64,000 bases of DNA, from NCBI RefSeq assembly GCF_008123425.1, contig NZ_VSSS01000084.1, positions 18,427-82,426 of the forward strand, read 5' to 3'. Position numbers and translations under genes: made by a program. Positions 17,386-24,868 of the stretch are shown one piece after another; positions within the stretch are counted from its first letter, which is position 1; each line of letters begins with the position of its first letter. Below the pieces are notes generated by a model. It was not told the origin of the DNA and ran no database searches. It saw only the letters and a list, made by a program, of their open reading frames with translations. The stretch is from Bradyrhizobium rifense. Its GTDB lineage: Bacteria; Pseudomonadota; Alphaproteobacteria; Rhizobiales; Xanthobacteraceae.

Positions 17386-17404
17386 CCGGGCGTGGAGGGA
17401 CGGG

Positions 17405-17833
17405 GTGAATTTCCAGGTCACGGTTCTGAAGATCCTAGTCAGCTACCCGGATGGATTTGCCGCAATGGCCGACCTGAAGCGCGACATGGCGATCCTGGCG
17501 ACCAGCGGTCCCGACTGGAGCGATCGCACCAAGCGCTTGGCTGCGCGCGTGCCGGACCTCGAAATCTTTTCGCAAAACCTCGTCGAGCGCGAAAACGGCG
17601 GTTGGAAGATCACCGCCAAGGGCCGTGCCGCCCTGAATTTCATGGAAGCGCGATCTGGCGCTACCCAGGTGATGGAGAGGGGGCCGACCGAGAAGGTGGT
17701 GGATACGCCCGTGCCCGTTCTGCCGCAGCCCGCCGAGCGGGCGAAGCGGCGGCGGGAACGTCGCGAGCGCCGACGCGAGGCTCGCGAGCGGGTGCGGGCG
17801 AACGCTTCCCAGGTCGCTGGCCGTGATGTCTGA
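17405..17833 (+). CDS. conserved hypothetical protein, 142 aa
   Basis: A GTG start at 17405 preceded by GGAGGGA gives a protein opening with NFQVTVLKILVSYPDGF, then MADLKRDMAILATSG, WSDRTKRLAARVPDL and GGWKITAKGRAALNFME. The latter reads like a winged-helix 'end of domain' seen in small rhizobial proteins. The last 40 residues are strongly Arg/Glu-rich. Possibly DNA-binding, but no function is established. The open frame extends upstream to 17129 through a different, broken small gene, so the long version is rejected. Confidence 0.6.
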   Translation: MNFQVTVLKILVSYPDGFAAMADLKRDMAILATSGPDWSDRTKRLAARVPDLEIFSQNLVERENGGWKITAKGRAALNFMEARSGATQVMERGPTEKVVDTPVPVLPQPAERAKRRRERRERRREARERVRANASQVAGRDV

Positions 17834-17857
17834 TCCGGATCGTCTAGGCGCTCCGAG

Positions 17858-17990
17858 CTACGGCCATGCGACCACCTGTCCGGCCATGACCAGCCGATCA
17901 CGGCCGTTATCCTTGGCCGCATAGAGCGCGCGGTCGGCGGCCGTGAGCAGCGCAGGCACACTCGCTCGCGCCATGGGCGGGAACATTTGT
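17858..17990 (-). pseudogene. GGDEF domain C-terminal fragment
   Basis: The last 30 residues read ALLTAADRALYAAKDNGRDR, the well-known C-terminal helix of diguanylate cyclase GGDEF domains, ending with a normal stop. The sequence upstream does not contain the GGDEF signature in any frame, so only the tail survives. Confidence 0.6.
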
Positions 17991-18239
17991 GGCGCTCCCG
18001 AGCCCAGGGCGCGCGATGCGCGCTGGCGGGAAGCGGCGCGGTCGCGACCGCAACGGCTGTGTGAAGTCAGGCACGACCGCCGCAGAGATGGTCGGACCAC
18101 TGGCGCCTGTGGCGATCACGCTCACCCACCCTCCCGGCCAACTCCGTCGTCCGGCTAGAACCGGCCCGGCGGCCCGCGCGGCCGCCGACGCCCGCGTCGT
18201 GCCGACCAATCCCCCTGAAAGTCGAGCCGAAGCAAACGG

Positions 18240-18264
18240 GAACGGCCATTCGGTCTAGCCGTTG
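18240..18264 (+). promoter_or_regulatory. EcfG-type promoter of the CsbD-like gene
   Basis: GGAAC (18240-18244), 16 bases, CGTT (18261-18264), about 29 bases before the TTG start. Confidence 0.75.
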
Positions 18265-18292
18265 CTCCCCGACAACGAAAGAGGACGGCGAC

Positions 18293-18694
18293 TTGAGTGC
18301 GAAGGACACTTTCATCGGAACGGCCAAGCAGGTCGTCGCAGAAATCGTTGGAGACGGTCGGCTTGCCGAAGAAGGTTCGCGCCAAGCCAGCGAGGGGAAT
18401 CTCAAGCCGGACATAGATTCCGCCTCAAGTGGCTCTCCACCTGATGAGGTAGCGTCTAAGCCACCGCCGGGCAATTCATTTCAATCGGAGCCAGCACACA
18501 TGAACGAAAGCCGGTTCGCTTCTCTACTCGGCCTTGCCGCTCTGAAGGTATGGCCCGACCTGCCGCGGGATGCACAGGAACGGCTATTCGCCGCCGCCGT
18601 GGACGACGGCGTCATCGCGAACGACCTGGCCGAGTTCCTGCACGACCGCCATCCCAGGACCGCGCACCCGCCCAAACCGACGCGCTTCGTTTAG
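18293..18694 (+). CDS. CsbD-like N-terminus fused to a small helical domain
   Basis: 133 residues from a TTG start (GAGGAC upstream). The first 40 residues (SAKDTFIGTAKQVVAEIVGDGRL) resemble CsbD-like stress proteins. A Pro/Ser linker follows, then a second part with ESRFASLLGLAALKVW, LPRDAQERLFAAAVDDG and LAEFLHDRHPRT, repeated almost identically in a broken paralogue at 56023-56389. Function unknown; an EcfG promoter implies stress induction. The shared two-part layout in both copies argues that the fusion is genuine. Confidence 0.7.
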   Translation: MSAKDTFIGTAKQVVAEIVGDGRLAEEGSRQASEGNLKPDIDSASSGSPPDEVASKPPPGNSFQSEPAHMNESRFASLLGLAALKVWPDLPRDAQERLFAAAVDDGVIANDLAEFLHDRHPRTAHPPKPTRFV

Positions 18695-18725
18695 ACGGGG
18701 GCGTTCGCAAAAACTGGAGCATCCT

Positions 18726-19006
18726 ATGCTGCTGAAACTTGGAAAGCCGAAGATGCCACCCTCCGAGCCCCGCAGGGATCGGGAGCGCGAGATGCGGGAG
18801 GCCGTCATCGAAGACGCCGCTAAAACAGAAGGCAAGGACCGCGACGGGGGCAAGAAGAGCGGGTCCGGCCGCGGGACGAAGAGGATCACTCTCCCTCGCG
18901 GAAGGGCGGGCGACTCGGCGGCGCCGCGTCGGCCAAACGGCCGGCGGCGGAGCGTTCCCGTTCGGCGAAGAAGGCCGCGAAAACCAGAAAGCCGCGTGCC
19001 GCTTGA
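18726..19006 (+). pseudogene. frameshifted small basic protein ('plasmid stabilization'-type, GGGKKSGSGRG family)
   Basis: The ATG at 18726 opens MLLKLGKPKMPPSEP and continues to DGGKKSGSGRG, a hallmark of small basic proteins often labelled plasmid stabilization proteins. After a frame change near 18872 the usual tail continues in another frame: SPSRKGGRLGGAASAKRP and RSAKKAAKTRKPRAA, stopping at 19004. Role unclear; the label is historical. A single-base indel, real or technical, separates the halves. Confidence 0.5.
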
Positions 19007-19025
19007 TTCATTGAGGGAGATCTAG

Positions 19026-19157
19026 ATGGGCGAAGTCGTCTACTTCATCGGAGCCTTCGTGCTGTTGACGGCACTGATCTACGGCTCCCTGAGCTATCGC
19101 TATCGAAACCGCGCGTTGGACCGCGTGGCGGAGGAGATCACGCGCGAGCGGTATCGT
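19026..19157 (+). CDS. small single-pass membrane protein, 43 aa
   Basis: MGEVVYFIGAFVLLTALIYG forms one transmembrane helix, followed by a Tyr/Arg-rich amphipathic tail. GGGAG lies 8 bases upstream. It sits between two stress-type genes on the same strand and is probably co-transcribed. No family assigned. Confidence 0.55.
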
Positions 19158-19181
19158 AGAAATCAGACGTAGTGAGCGGAC

Positions 19182-19930
19182 ATGCTGGACCAGACGCGTA
19201 CCAAATCCGCGGCGCTATACCGAATGGTAACGCCGGAGCACATCTGTCCGTTCGGCCTGAAGTCGCTCGATCTCCTGGAGCGCCTAGGGTTCGAAATTGA
19301 GGATCATCAGCTCAAGAGCCGAGCCGAGACTGATGCATTCATGGCCCACGAAGGCGTCGACACAACGCCCCAGACCTTCATCGAGGGCAACCGAGTTGGT
19401 GGCTACGACGATCTCCGCCGCTACTTCCATGAACCGGTCGCAGATCCGGCTGCGACCAGCTATCAACCCGTCATCGCGGTTTTTGCGACAGCGCTGGCGA
19501 TGGCTCTGGCAGCGACTTGGGTCGCGAGCGGAACCTTGGCTACGCTGCGCACCGCAGAATGGTTCGTTGCCTTCAGCATGTGCATCCTGGCGATCCTGAA
19601 GCTGCGGGACCTCGAGACGTTCTCGAACATGTTCCTGGGTTACGATCTCTTGGCTCAGCGGTATTGCGATATGCGTACATCTACCCGTTTGGCGAGGTGA
19701 TCGCCGGCGTCCTGATGATCGCAGGCGCCCCGCTGAAGTGGATCGCCATTCCGATGGCCTTTGTCATCGGCAGCATCGGGGCAGTGTCGGTTTTCAAGGC
19801 GGTCTACGTGGATCGGCGCGAGCTCAAATGCGCTTGCGTCGGTGGCGACAGCAAGGTCCCTCTCGGCTTCATTTCGCTGACCGAGAACCTCATGATGGTG
19901 GCTATGGCCCTATGGATGGCGATTCGGTAA
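19182..19930 (+). pseudogene. glutaredoxin-MauE fusion, frameshifted
   Basis: The N-terminal 80 residues are a glutaredoxin-like domain with HICPFGLKSLDLL (one active-site Cys, CPFG), TPQTFIEG and VGGYDDLRRYF. It is followed by membrane helices and LRDLETFSNMFLGYDLLAQRY. A missing base near 19668 shifts the frame; the family continues in the other frame as RYAYIYPFGEVIAGV, several helices, CACVGGDSKVPLG and a normal stop at 19928. The second part matches MauE/DoxX-like membrane proteins. The fusion suggests thiol chemistry at the membrane; the partner is unknown. Apart from one indel the gene is complete, so a sequencing error is possible. Confidence 0.7.
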
Positions 19931-19985
19931 TCGCCAAAGGCGGCCAGCAACGGCCATCAAGACCTCGTTGCCGTCTCTTGGTTGT

Positions 19986-22241
19986 CTACTCCGTCTCGGT
20001 GATCAGCTTGTCCAACGTGATGGGAAAGTCGCGGACGCGGCGTCCCGTCGCATTAAAGATCGCGTTGGCGACGGCCGCCGCCGTGCCCACGATCCCGATT
20101 TCTCCCAAGCCCTTGACGCCGAGCGGACTTACCTTGTCATCCGCCTCATCTACAAAGATGACCTCAATGTCGGAAATATCAGCGTGCGCGGGCACGTGAT
20201 ACTCCGCGAGGTTATGGTTCATGATCTTGCCCATGCGGTGGTCCGTCATGGCTTCCTCGTGCAGCGCCATGCCGATGCCCATGACGACGCCGCCGAGAAT
20301 CTGGCTACGCGCAGTTTTTGGGTTGATGATACGGCCGGCCGCTGCCGCGCAGACGATCTTCGGAATACGAACCACACCGAGATCTTCGTCGACCCTTACC
20401 TCGGCGAACACGGCGGAGTGCGTGTAGCTGGTGTATTTCCGCATTTGCAGGAGGCTCGGGGATGCCTTGCCGCTTTCGACAATCTCCGAAAGGTCGGCTG
20501 CGTGCATGACCTCATCGATGGAAAGGCTGCGCGCATGGTCCCCATCGTGCGCGATACGGCCGCCAGCAAAGACTGTCCGCTCGTAGTCGGCGTCCGCGAG
20601 CGGCGAGTTGGTCATCGTCTTCGCGTATTTGAAGAGTGTCTGTTTGACGGCCTCGCAGGCCGCAAGCACTGCTGATCCGTTGGATGCAGCCGTCCACGAG
20701 CCGCCTTCGACGGGAGAGGCTGGCAGCGTCGAATCGCCAATTCTTGGCGTGACGGACTCCAGCGGCAGACCGAGCGCATCGGCACCGATCTGAGCCAGAA
20801 TTGTCCAGGTGCCGGTTCCGATATCGGAGGCCGCAGTGGAGACTTCGAGGCGCCCATCCGAAGTCAGTTTCGCCTGGGCGGTGGCCTTCATCAGAGATGC
20901 TTCCCACGTTCCAGTCGCCATCCCGAACCCAATCAGCTCGTGGCCGTCCTTCTGGGATCGAGGCATGGGGGAGCGCTTTGGCCAGCCGATCGCGCTCGCC
21001 CCGTCGCGATAGCACGACATTAGGGCCTTGGATGTGAACTGCTTCCCGGTGTTCTCGTCCTTGGACGCGAAATTGATCTCTCTGAATTGGAGGGGATCAA
21101 TACCAACTTCATGACAAAGTTCGTCGATGGCGCACTCGATCGCATTGACGCCGACGGCCGCGCCCGGTGCCCGCATGTCGCACGGTGTCGCGGTGTCGAG
21201 TTTTGCAAGACTGTAGCTGAGCTTGACGTTGTCGCAGTGGTACAACATGCCCGACCAGTTCACGATCGCTTCTTGGTAATCTTCATAATGGGAGGTCGCG
21301 GCCACGGCATCGTGCATGATCGACGTCAGCCTACCGGTTTCGTCGGCAGCCAGAGCAATCGCGTGGTAGGTATCGGGCCGGTGTCCGATGTAGAACATTT
21401 GCGATCGAGTGAGGACGACGCGCACAGATCGCTCGAGTTCGAGGCTCGCCATGACGGCGAAGAATAATTGCTGCTGGGGACGCAGCGCAGAGCCGAATGC
21501 ACCGCCGACATAATGATTGATGACCTTGACGTTCCTGGACTTGAGGCCGAACACGGAAGTGACGTAACCTTGGCTGTTGTGAGATCCTTGGGTCTTTTCA
21601 TAGATAGTCAGCTTTCCCGGTGCTTCGAACACGCAGGTCGTGCCGAACAGCTCCATCGGATTGTGATGTTCGGCATTGATCCGGTACTCGCTGGAGATGC
21701 GGCAGGGCGACCTTTCGAAGGCTTCCTCGGCGTCGCCGCGGGGCGATGGCGGAGGCGGAATGCCACTGCGCTTCTCGGGCGGATCGTAGGCATCTGTACG
21801 CTTCATCTCGAGTTCTGTACAATGATCGCCGAGTTCGTACTCGGCACGGACGAGCGAGGCGGCGTCGCGCGCCACTTCGAAACTATCCGAAACGACGAGT
21901 GCGATGGGTTGCCCGTCGAACAGGATTCGATCGGAGTGCAGGGGACGGAACGGATGACCCGGCGGAGCGACCTCGTCGCGCCATTTCCGGTCCAGCCATG
22001 CTGCGCTCCTCACGTTTTCATGGGTGAAGATACGGACAACGCCCGGAAGCGCTGCAGCACGCTTGGTATCCAGCGTCTTGATGCGCCCGACAGGGACTGT
22101 TGCCGAAACGATCACCCCGTACAGGAGATCCGGGGCTGGATATTCCGCGGCATAGCGCGCGCGCCCCGTGACTTTCAGCTCACCATCGACACGGCGTGTG
22201 GGTTTGCCGATCAGATCGTAGTTGGTTCGGTGCAATTCCAC
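19986..22241 (-). CDS. paoC: molybdopterin-binding subunit of a PaoABC-type xanthine/aldehyde oxidoreductase
   Basis: 751 residues, the length and layout of E. coli PaoC/YagR. It starts with RVDGELKVTGRARYAAEY, the aldehyde oxidase/xanthine dehydrogenase hammerhead. MRAPGAAVG and SNGSAVLA lie at molybdenum-cofactor contacts, and GVKGLGEIG near the C-terminus holds the catalytic Glu. Family members oxidise aldehydes in the periplasm or hydroxylate heterocycles. It is last in the order 2Fe-2S, FAD, molybdenum subunit on the minus strand, spaced 11 bases after the FAD subunit. FdhD and another molybdenum enzyme lie beyond. Substrate not deducible. Confidence 0.9.
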   Translation of the reverse strand: MELHRTNYDLIGKPTRRVDGELKVTGRARYAAEYPAPDLLYGVIVSATVPVGRIKTLDTKRAAALPGVVRIFTHENVRSAAWLDRKWRDEVAPPGHPFRPLHSDRILFDGQPIALVVSDSFEVARDAASLVRAEYELGDHCTELEMKRTDAYDPPEKRSGIPPPPSPRGDAEEAFERSPCRISSEYRINAEHHNPMELFGTTCVFEAPGKLTIYEKTQGSHNSQGYVTSVFGLKSRNVKVINHYVGGAFGSALRPQQQLFFAVMASLELERSVRVVLTRSQMFYIGHRPDTYHAIALAADETGRLTSIMHDAVAATSHYEDYQEAIVNWSGMLYHCDNVKLSYSLAKLDTATPCDMRAPGAAVGVNAIECAIDELCHEVGIDPLQFREINFASKDENTGKQFTSKALMSCYRDGASAIGWPKRSPMPRSQKDGHELIGFGMATGTWEASLMKATAQAKLTSDGRLEVSTAASDIGTGTWTILAQIGADALGLPLESVTPRIGDSTLPASPVEGGSWTAASNGSAVLAACEAVKQTLFKYAKTMTNSPLADADYERTVFAGGRIAHDGDHARSLSIDEVMHAADLSEIVESGKASPSLLQMRKYTSYTHSAVFAEVRVDEDLGVVRIPKIVCAAAAGRIINPKTARSQILGGVVMGIGMALHEEAMTDHRMGKIMNHNLAEYHVPAHADISDIEVIFVDEADDKVSPLGVKGLGEIGIVGTAAAVANAIFNATGRRVRDFPITLDKLITETE

Positions 22242-22252
22242 TGAAGAGATCC

Positions 22253-23269
22253 CTAGCGAAAGGTCTTATCGGATTGATCTTGCGGCGTGCCACGCGCGGC
22301 CTGCGTCAACGCGCGAACGATCGTGCGGCGCGCAAGCGCGATCTTGAAGTCGTTCTGTCCCTGACCCTTGGCACCCCGGAGCGCCTCCTCGGCGAAGTGT
22401 CGGAAGCTGGCCTTGTTGACTTCCGCGCCGTGCAAGGTCTTTTCGAGGACCTTATTACGCCACGGCTTGTGCGCGACTCCGCCCATCGCCAGGCGAAGAT
22501 CCGCTATCACGCCATCTTCCATCGTCATTCCGACGGCTACGGAAACCAGCGCGAAGGCGTAGGACAGTCGATCGCGAATCTTGAGGTAAGTGTGATGGCT
22601 GCCGAAATCGGTTGCAGGCAGGATGACCGCAGTCACGAGGTCACCCTGTTCCAGCGTGTTGTCGCGTTCAGGGGTCGTCTCCGGCAGCCGATGAAATTGC
22701 TCGAACGGTATCAGCCGGCGCCCTTTCACGCCCTCGACCTCGACTTCGGCATCGAGCGCAGCCAGCGCGATGCACATGTCTGAAGGATGTACTGCGATGC
22801 AGCTCTCGCTTGCGCCGAAAATGGCGTGAATGCGATTGACGCCACCGATGGCACCGCAACCTGAGCCAGGCGTCCGCTTGTTGCAGGGGGTGGAGCTGTC
22901 GTAGAAATAGTAGCAGCGCGTCCGCTGGAGCAGATTGCCTCCGGTCGTCGCAGCGTTGCGAAGTTGTGGCGAGGCGCCCGCCAGAATCGCGCTCGCGAGC
23001 AGAGGGAACCGCTTCACGATCTGCGGGTGCCAGGCGAGGTCGCTGTTCGACACCAAGGCCCCGATCTTCAAGCCGCCGTTCTCTGTGTCCGCGACCTCTT
23101 TGAGCGGAAGACGGTTAATGTCGACGACGCGCGACGGCTTCGCGACATCGTACTTCATGAGGTCGACGAGATTGGTGCCGCCTGCCAGAACTCGTGCTTC
23201 AGCGGACTGTGCGAGCGCAGCGATGGCGTCAGCAATCGTATCCGCGCGCACATATTCGAAACGGTTCAT
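22253..23269 (-). CDS. paoB: FAD-binding subunit of the PaoABC-type oxidoreductase
   Basis: 338 residues. FAD-binding segments lie in VLAGGTNLVDLMKYDV and NAATTGGNLLQRTRC. The stretch RTRCYYFYDSSTPCNKR plus the Cys in SGCGA supplies the cysteines that in E. coli PaoB bind an extra [4Fe-4S] cluster absent from ordinary xanthine dehydrogenases. It passes electrons from molybdenum and [2Fe-2S] centres to FAD. The start overlaps the stop of the [2Fe-2S] subunit by 4 bases. Confidence 0.9.
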   Translation of the reverse strand: MNRFEYVRADTIADAIAALAQSAEARVLAGGTNLVDLMKYDVAKPSRVVDINRLPLKEVADTENGGLKIGALVSNSDLAWHPQIVKRFPLLASAILAGASPQLRNAATTGGNLLQRTRCYYFYDSSTPCNKRTPGSGCGAIGGVNRIHAIFGASESCIAVHPSDMCIALAALDAEVEVEGVKGRRLIPFEQFHRLPETTPERDNTLEQGDLVTAVILPATDFGSHHTYLKIRDRLSYAFALVSVAVGMTMEDGVIADLRLAMGGVAHKPWRNKVLEKTLHGAEVNKASFRHFAEEALRGAKGQGQNDFKIALARRTIVRALTQAARGTPQDQSDKTFR

Positions 23270-23774
23270 TCTGCTGCTTTCCTGGATGTCGATTGTTCAC
23301 CGAGGACGTCAGCGATGGCATCGGCAATGTTGGTGTAAGCACCGCAGCGGCAGATATTACCACTCATCTGCTCGCGGATGTCTGCTCTGGAGCGGATGTG
23401 TCCTTCCCGCATCAAGCCGACCCCGGAGCAGATCTGGCCCGGTGTGCAATAGCCGCACTGGAAGGCGTCGTGTTCGATGAAAGCGGCTTGTAACGGATGC
23501 AACTGGTTGCCGTCGGCCAATCCCTCAACCGTCGTGATCTCGGCTCCGTCGCGCGAAACGGCCAGAATGAGACACGAGTTGACACGTTGTCCGTCGATCA
23601 GGACTGTGCATGCGCCGCACTGACCATGGTCGCACCCTTCTTCGAGCCGGTGAGGCCAAGCTGTTCCCGTAACAGATCGAGCAATGCGACCCAAGGAGGC
23701 AACGACAGCTCGTGGCGCGTCCCGTTAATCGTCAGAGCGACTCGGAAAGTCGGTGTAGAAGCTGAATCCCGCAC
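23266..23774 (-). pseudogene. paoA: [2Fe-2S] subunit of the PaoABC-type oxidoreductase, frameshifted
   Basis: The N-terminal frame from a GTG at 23774 carries PTFRVALTINGTRHEL and LREQLGLTGSKKG. The conserved continuation CDHGQCGACTV, QCGYCTPGQI and ICRCGAY is in a neighbouring frame. One G is missing in a GGG run near 23640 (expected GGGG). All eight cluster cysteines are present once the frame is corrected. The start at 23774 has GAGGGC upstream and is placed downstream of an EcfG-like promoter whose predicted transcript excludes an earlier ATG at 23822. No Tat signal is seen, unlike E. coli PaoA. A sequencing indel is a serious alternative because the two partner genes are intact. Confidence 0.75.
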
Positions 23775-23804
23775 AACGCCCTCACATGGAATAGGATTGA
23801 AATG

Positions 23805-23829
23805 AACCCGTTGGGTATCCACTCGTTCC
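23805..23829 (-). promoter_or_regulatory. EcfG-like promoter of the paoABC-type operon
   Basis: Minus strand GGAAC (23825-23829), 16 bases, GGTT (23805-23808). Confidence 0.6.
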
Positions 23830-23930
23830 TAGCGTCGGCGAGCGCGGAGTTCGGGGAATAGGTGAGTGGGAACCGGGCTGGGAAAGCCTTGGCGCAAGTG
23901 TCTTGCGCCGAGCCCGTCCTTATCGGCACC

Positions 23931-24752
23931 TCAACGAAGAACTCCCGCAGGATGGCTGAATATTTCGAAATCACTTCCGCGTGCGATTCCGATCAACGTC
24001 ACCTGGGCAGCTTGAGCGGTGCGAATTGCGAGCGCAGTTGGCGCGGAGACTGCGATGACGATTCCGGCATCGATCGCAGCGGCCTTTTGCACCATCTCGA
24101 CCGATATGCGGCTCGTGAGAATGACGGCGCCGGTGCGGCCTGAAATGCCCTCCGATGCCAGCGCGCCAGCTAGCTTGTCGAGCGCGTTGTGGCGCCCGAC
24201 GTCCTCGCGCAGGATCATGTCATGATCGCCGGGTCGAAAAAGGCCGGCGGCGTGAGTAGCGCGGGTCGCGCGGTTCAAAACTTGAGCTTCGCCAAGGCTT
24301 TCGATCGACATCCGGATCTGTTCCGGCGTGAGGCTGATCCGTCGCTCAACGGGGCGGCGTGTCCGGTTGGCCTCAGCGAGGCTTTCGATGCCGCATAAGC
24401 CGCAGCCTGTCGGGCCAATCAGTCGCCGGCGCCGATCCTTCAGGAGACGCCCCGCACCCGGGCTCAACCAGGTTCGGACCTCGATGCCGTCCAGACCGGG
24501 AACGACCGACAGTTCTTCGATCTCGCCAACATCTTCGATAATTCCTTCCGTCAGACTGAACCCGAGCGCGAGGTCGGTCAAATCGGATGGCGTGGCCATC
24601 AAGATGGCGACAGTTGTTCCGTCGTAGACCAGCGCGACGGGGGATTCCTCGGCCACCACCCGTTCGTCCTGCGTCCCGTTCGCGGTCAGGCGCGGCAGTT
24701 TGACTGTCGATTCGTGCGCGCGCTCGCGCAGCGGGAAGTGGGAGCCGTGCAT
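23931..24752 (-). CDS. fdhD: formate dehydrogenase accessory sulfurtransferase FdhD
   Basis: 273 residues. It has the FdhD signature GPTGCGLCG with the two functional cysteines, LALGFSLTEGII and REDVGRHNALDK. FdhD transfers sulfur from a cysteine desulfurase to the molybdenum cofactor of formate dehydrogenase-type enzymes. The start at 24752 (MHGSHFPLRER) is preferred: the longer frame to 24884 runs across a predicted promoter and into the divergent gene. It is head to head with the YdeP-type molybdenum enzyme, its likely client. Confidence 0.9.
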   Translation of the reverse strand: MHGSHFPLRERAHESTVKLPRLTANGTQDERVVAEESPVALVYDGTTVAILMATPSDLTDLALGFSLTEGIIEDVGEIEELSVVPGLDGIEVRTWLSPGAGRLLKDRRRRLIGPTGCGLCGIESLAEANRTRRPVERRISLTPEQIRMSIESLGEAQVLNRATRATHAAGLFRPGDHDMILREDVGRHNALDKLAGALASEGISGRTGAVILTSRISVEMVQKAAAIDAGIVIAVSAPTALAIRTAQAAQVTLIGIARGSDFEIFSHPAGVLR

Positions 24753-24777
24753 GATGTCCGTCCAGCGACGACGTATC

Positions 24778-24802
24778 GACGCGCAAGCTGATGCAATGTT
24801 CC
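24778..24802 (-). promoter_or_regulatory. EcfG-like promoter of fdhD
   Basis: Minus strand GGAAC (24798-24802), 16 bases, CGTC (24778-24781), 26 bases before the fdhD start. Confidence 0.5.
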
Positions 24803-24811
24803 TGTCGCGGA

Positions 24812-24836
24812 GGAACCAGCGACGCCACCTCCGGTT
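24812..24836 (+). promoter_or_regulatory. EcfG-like promoter of the YdeP-type oxidoreductase gene
   Basis: GGAAC (24812-24816), 16 bases, GGTT (24833-24836), 33 bases before the ATG. Back to back with the fdhD site; the -35 elements are 9 bases apart. Confidence 0.6.
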
Positions 24837-24868
24837 TCCCGTTGGGGACTGGCAATCGAGGGCTCGCC

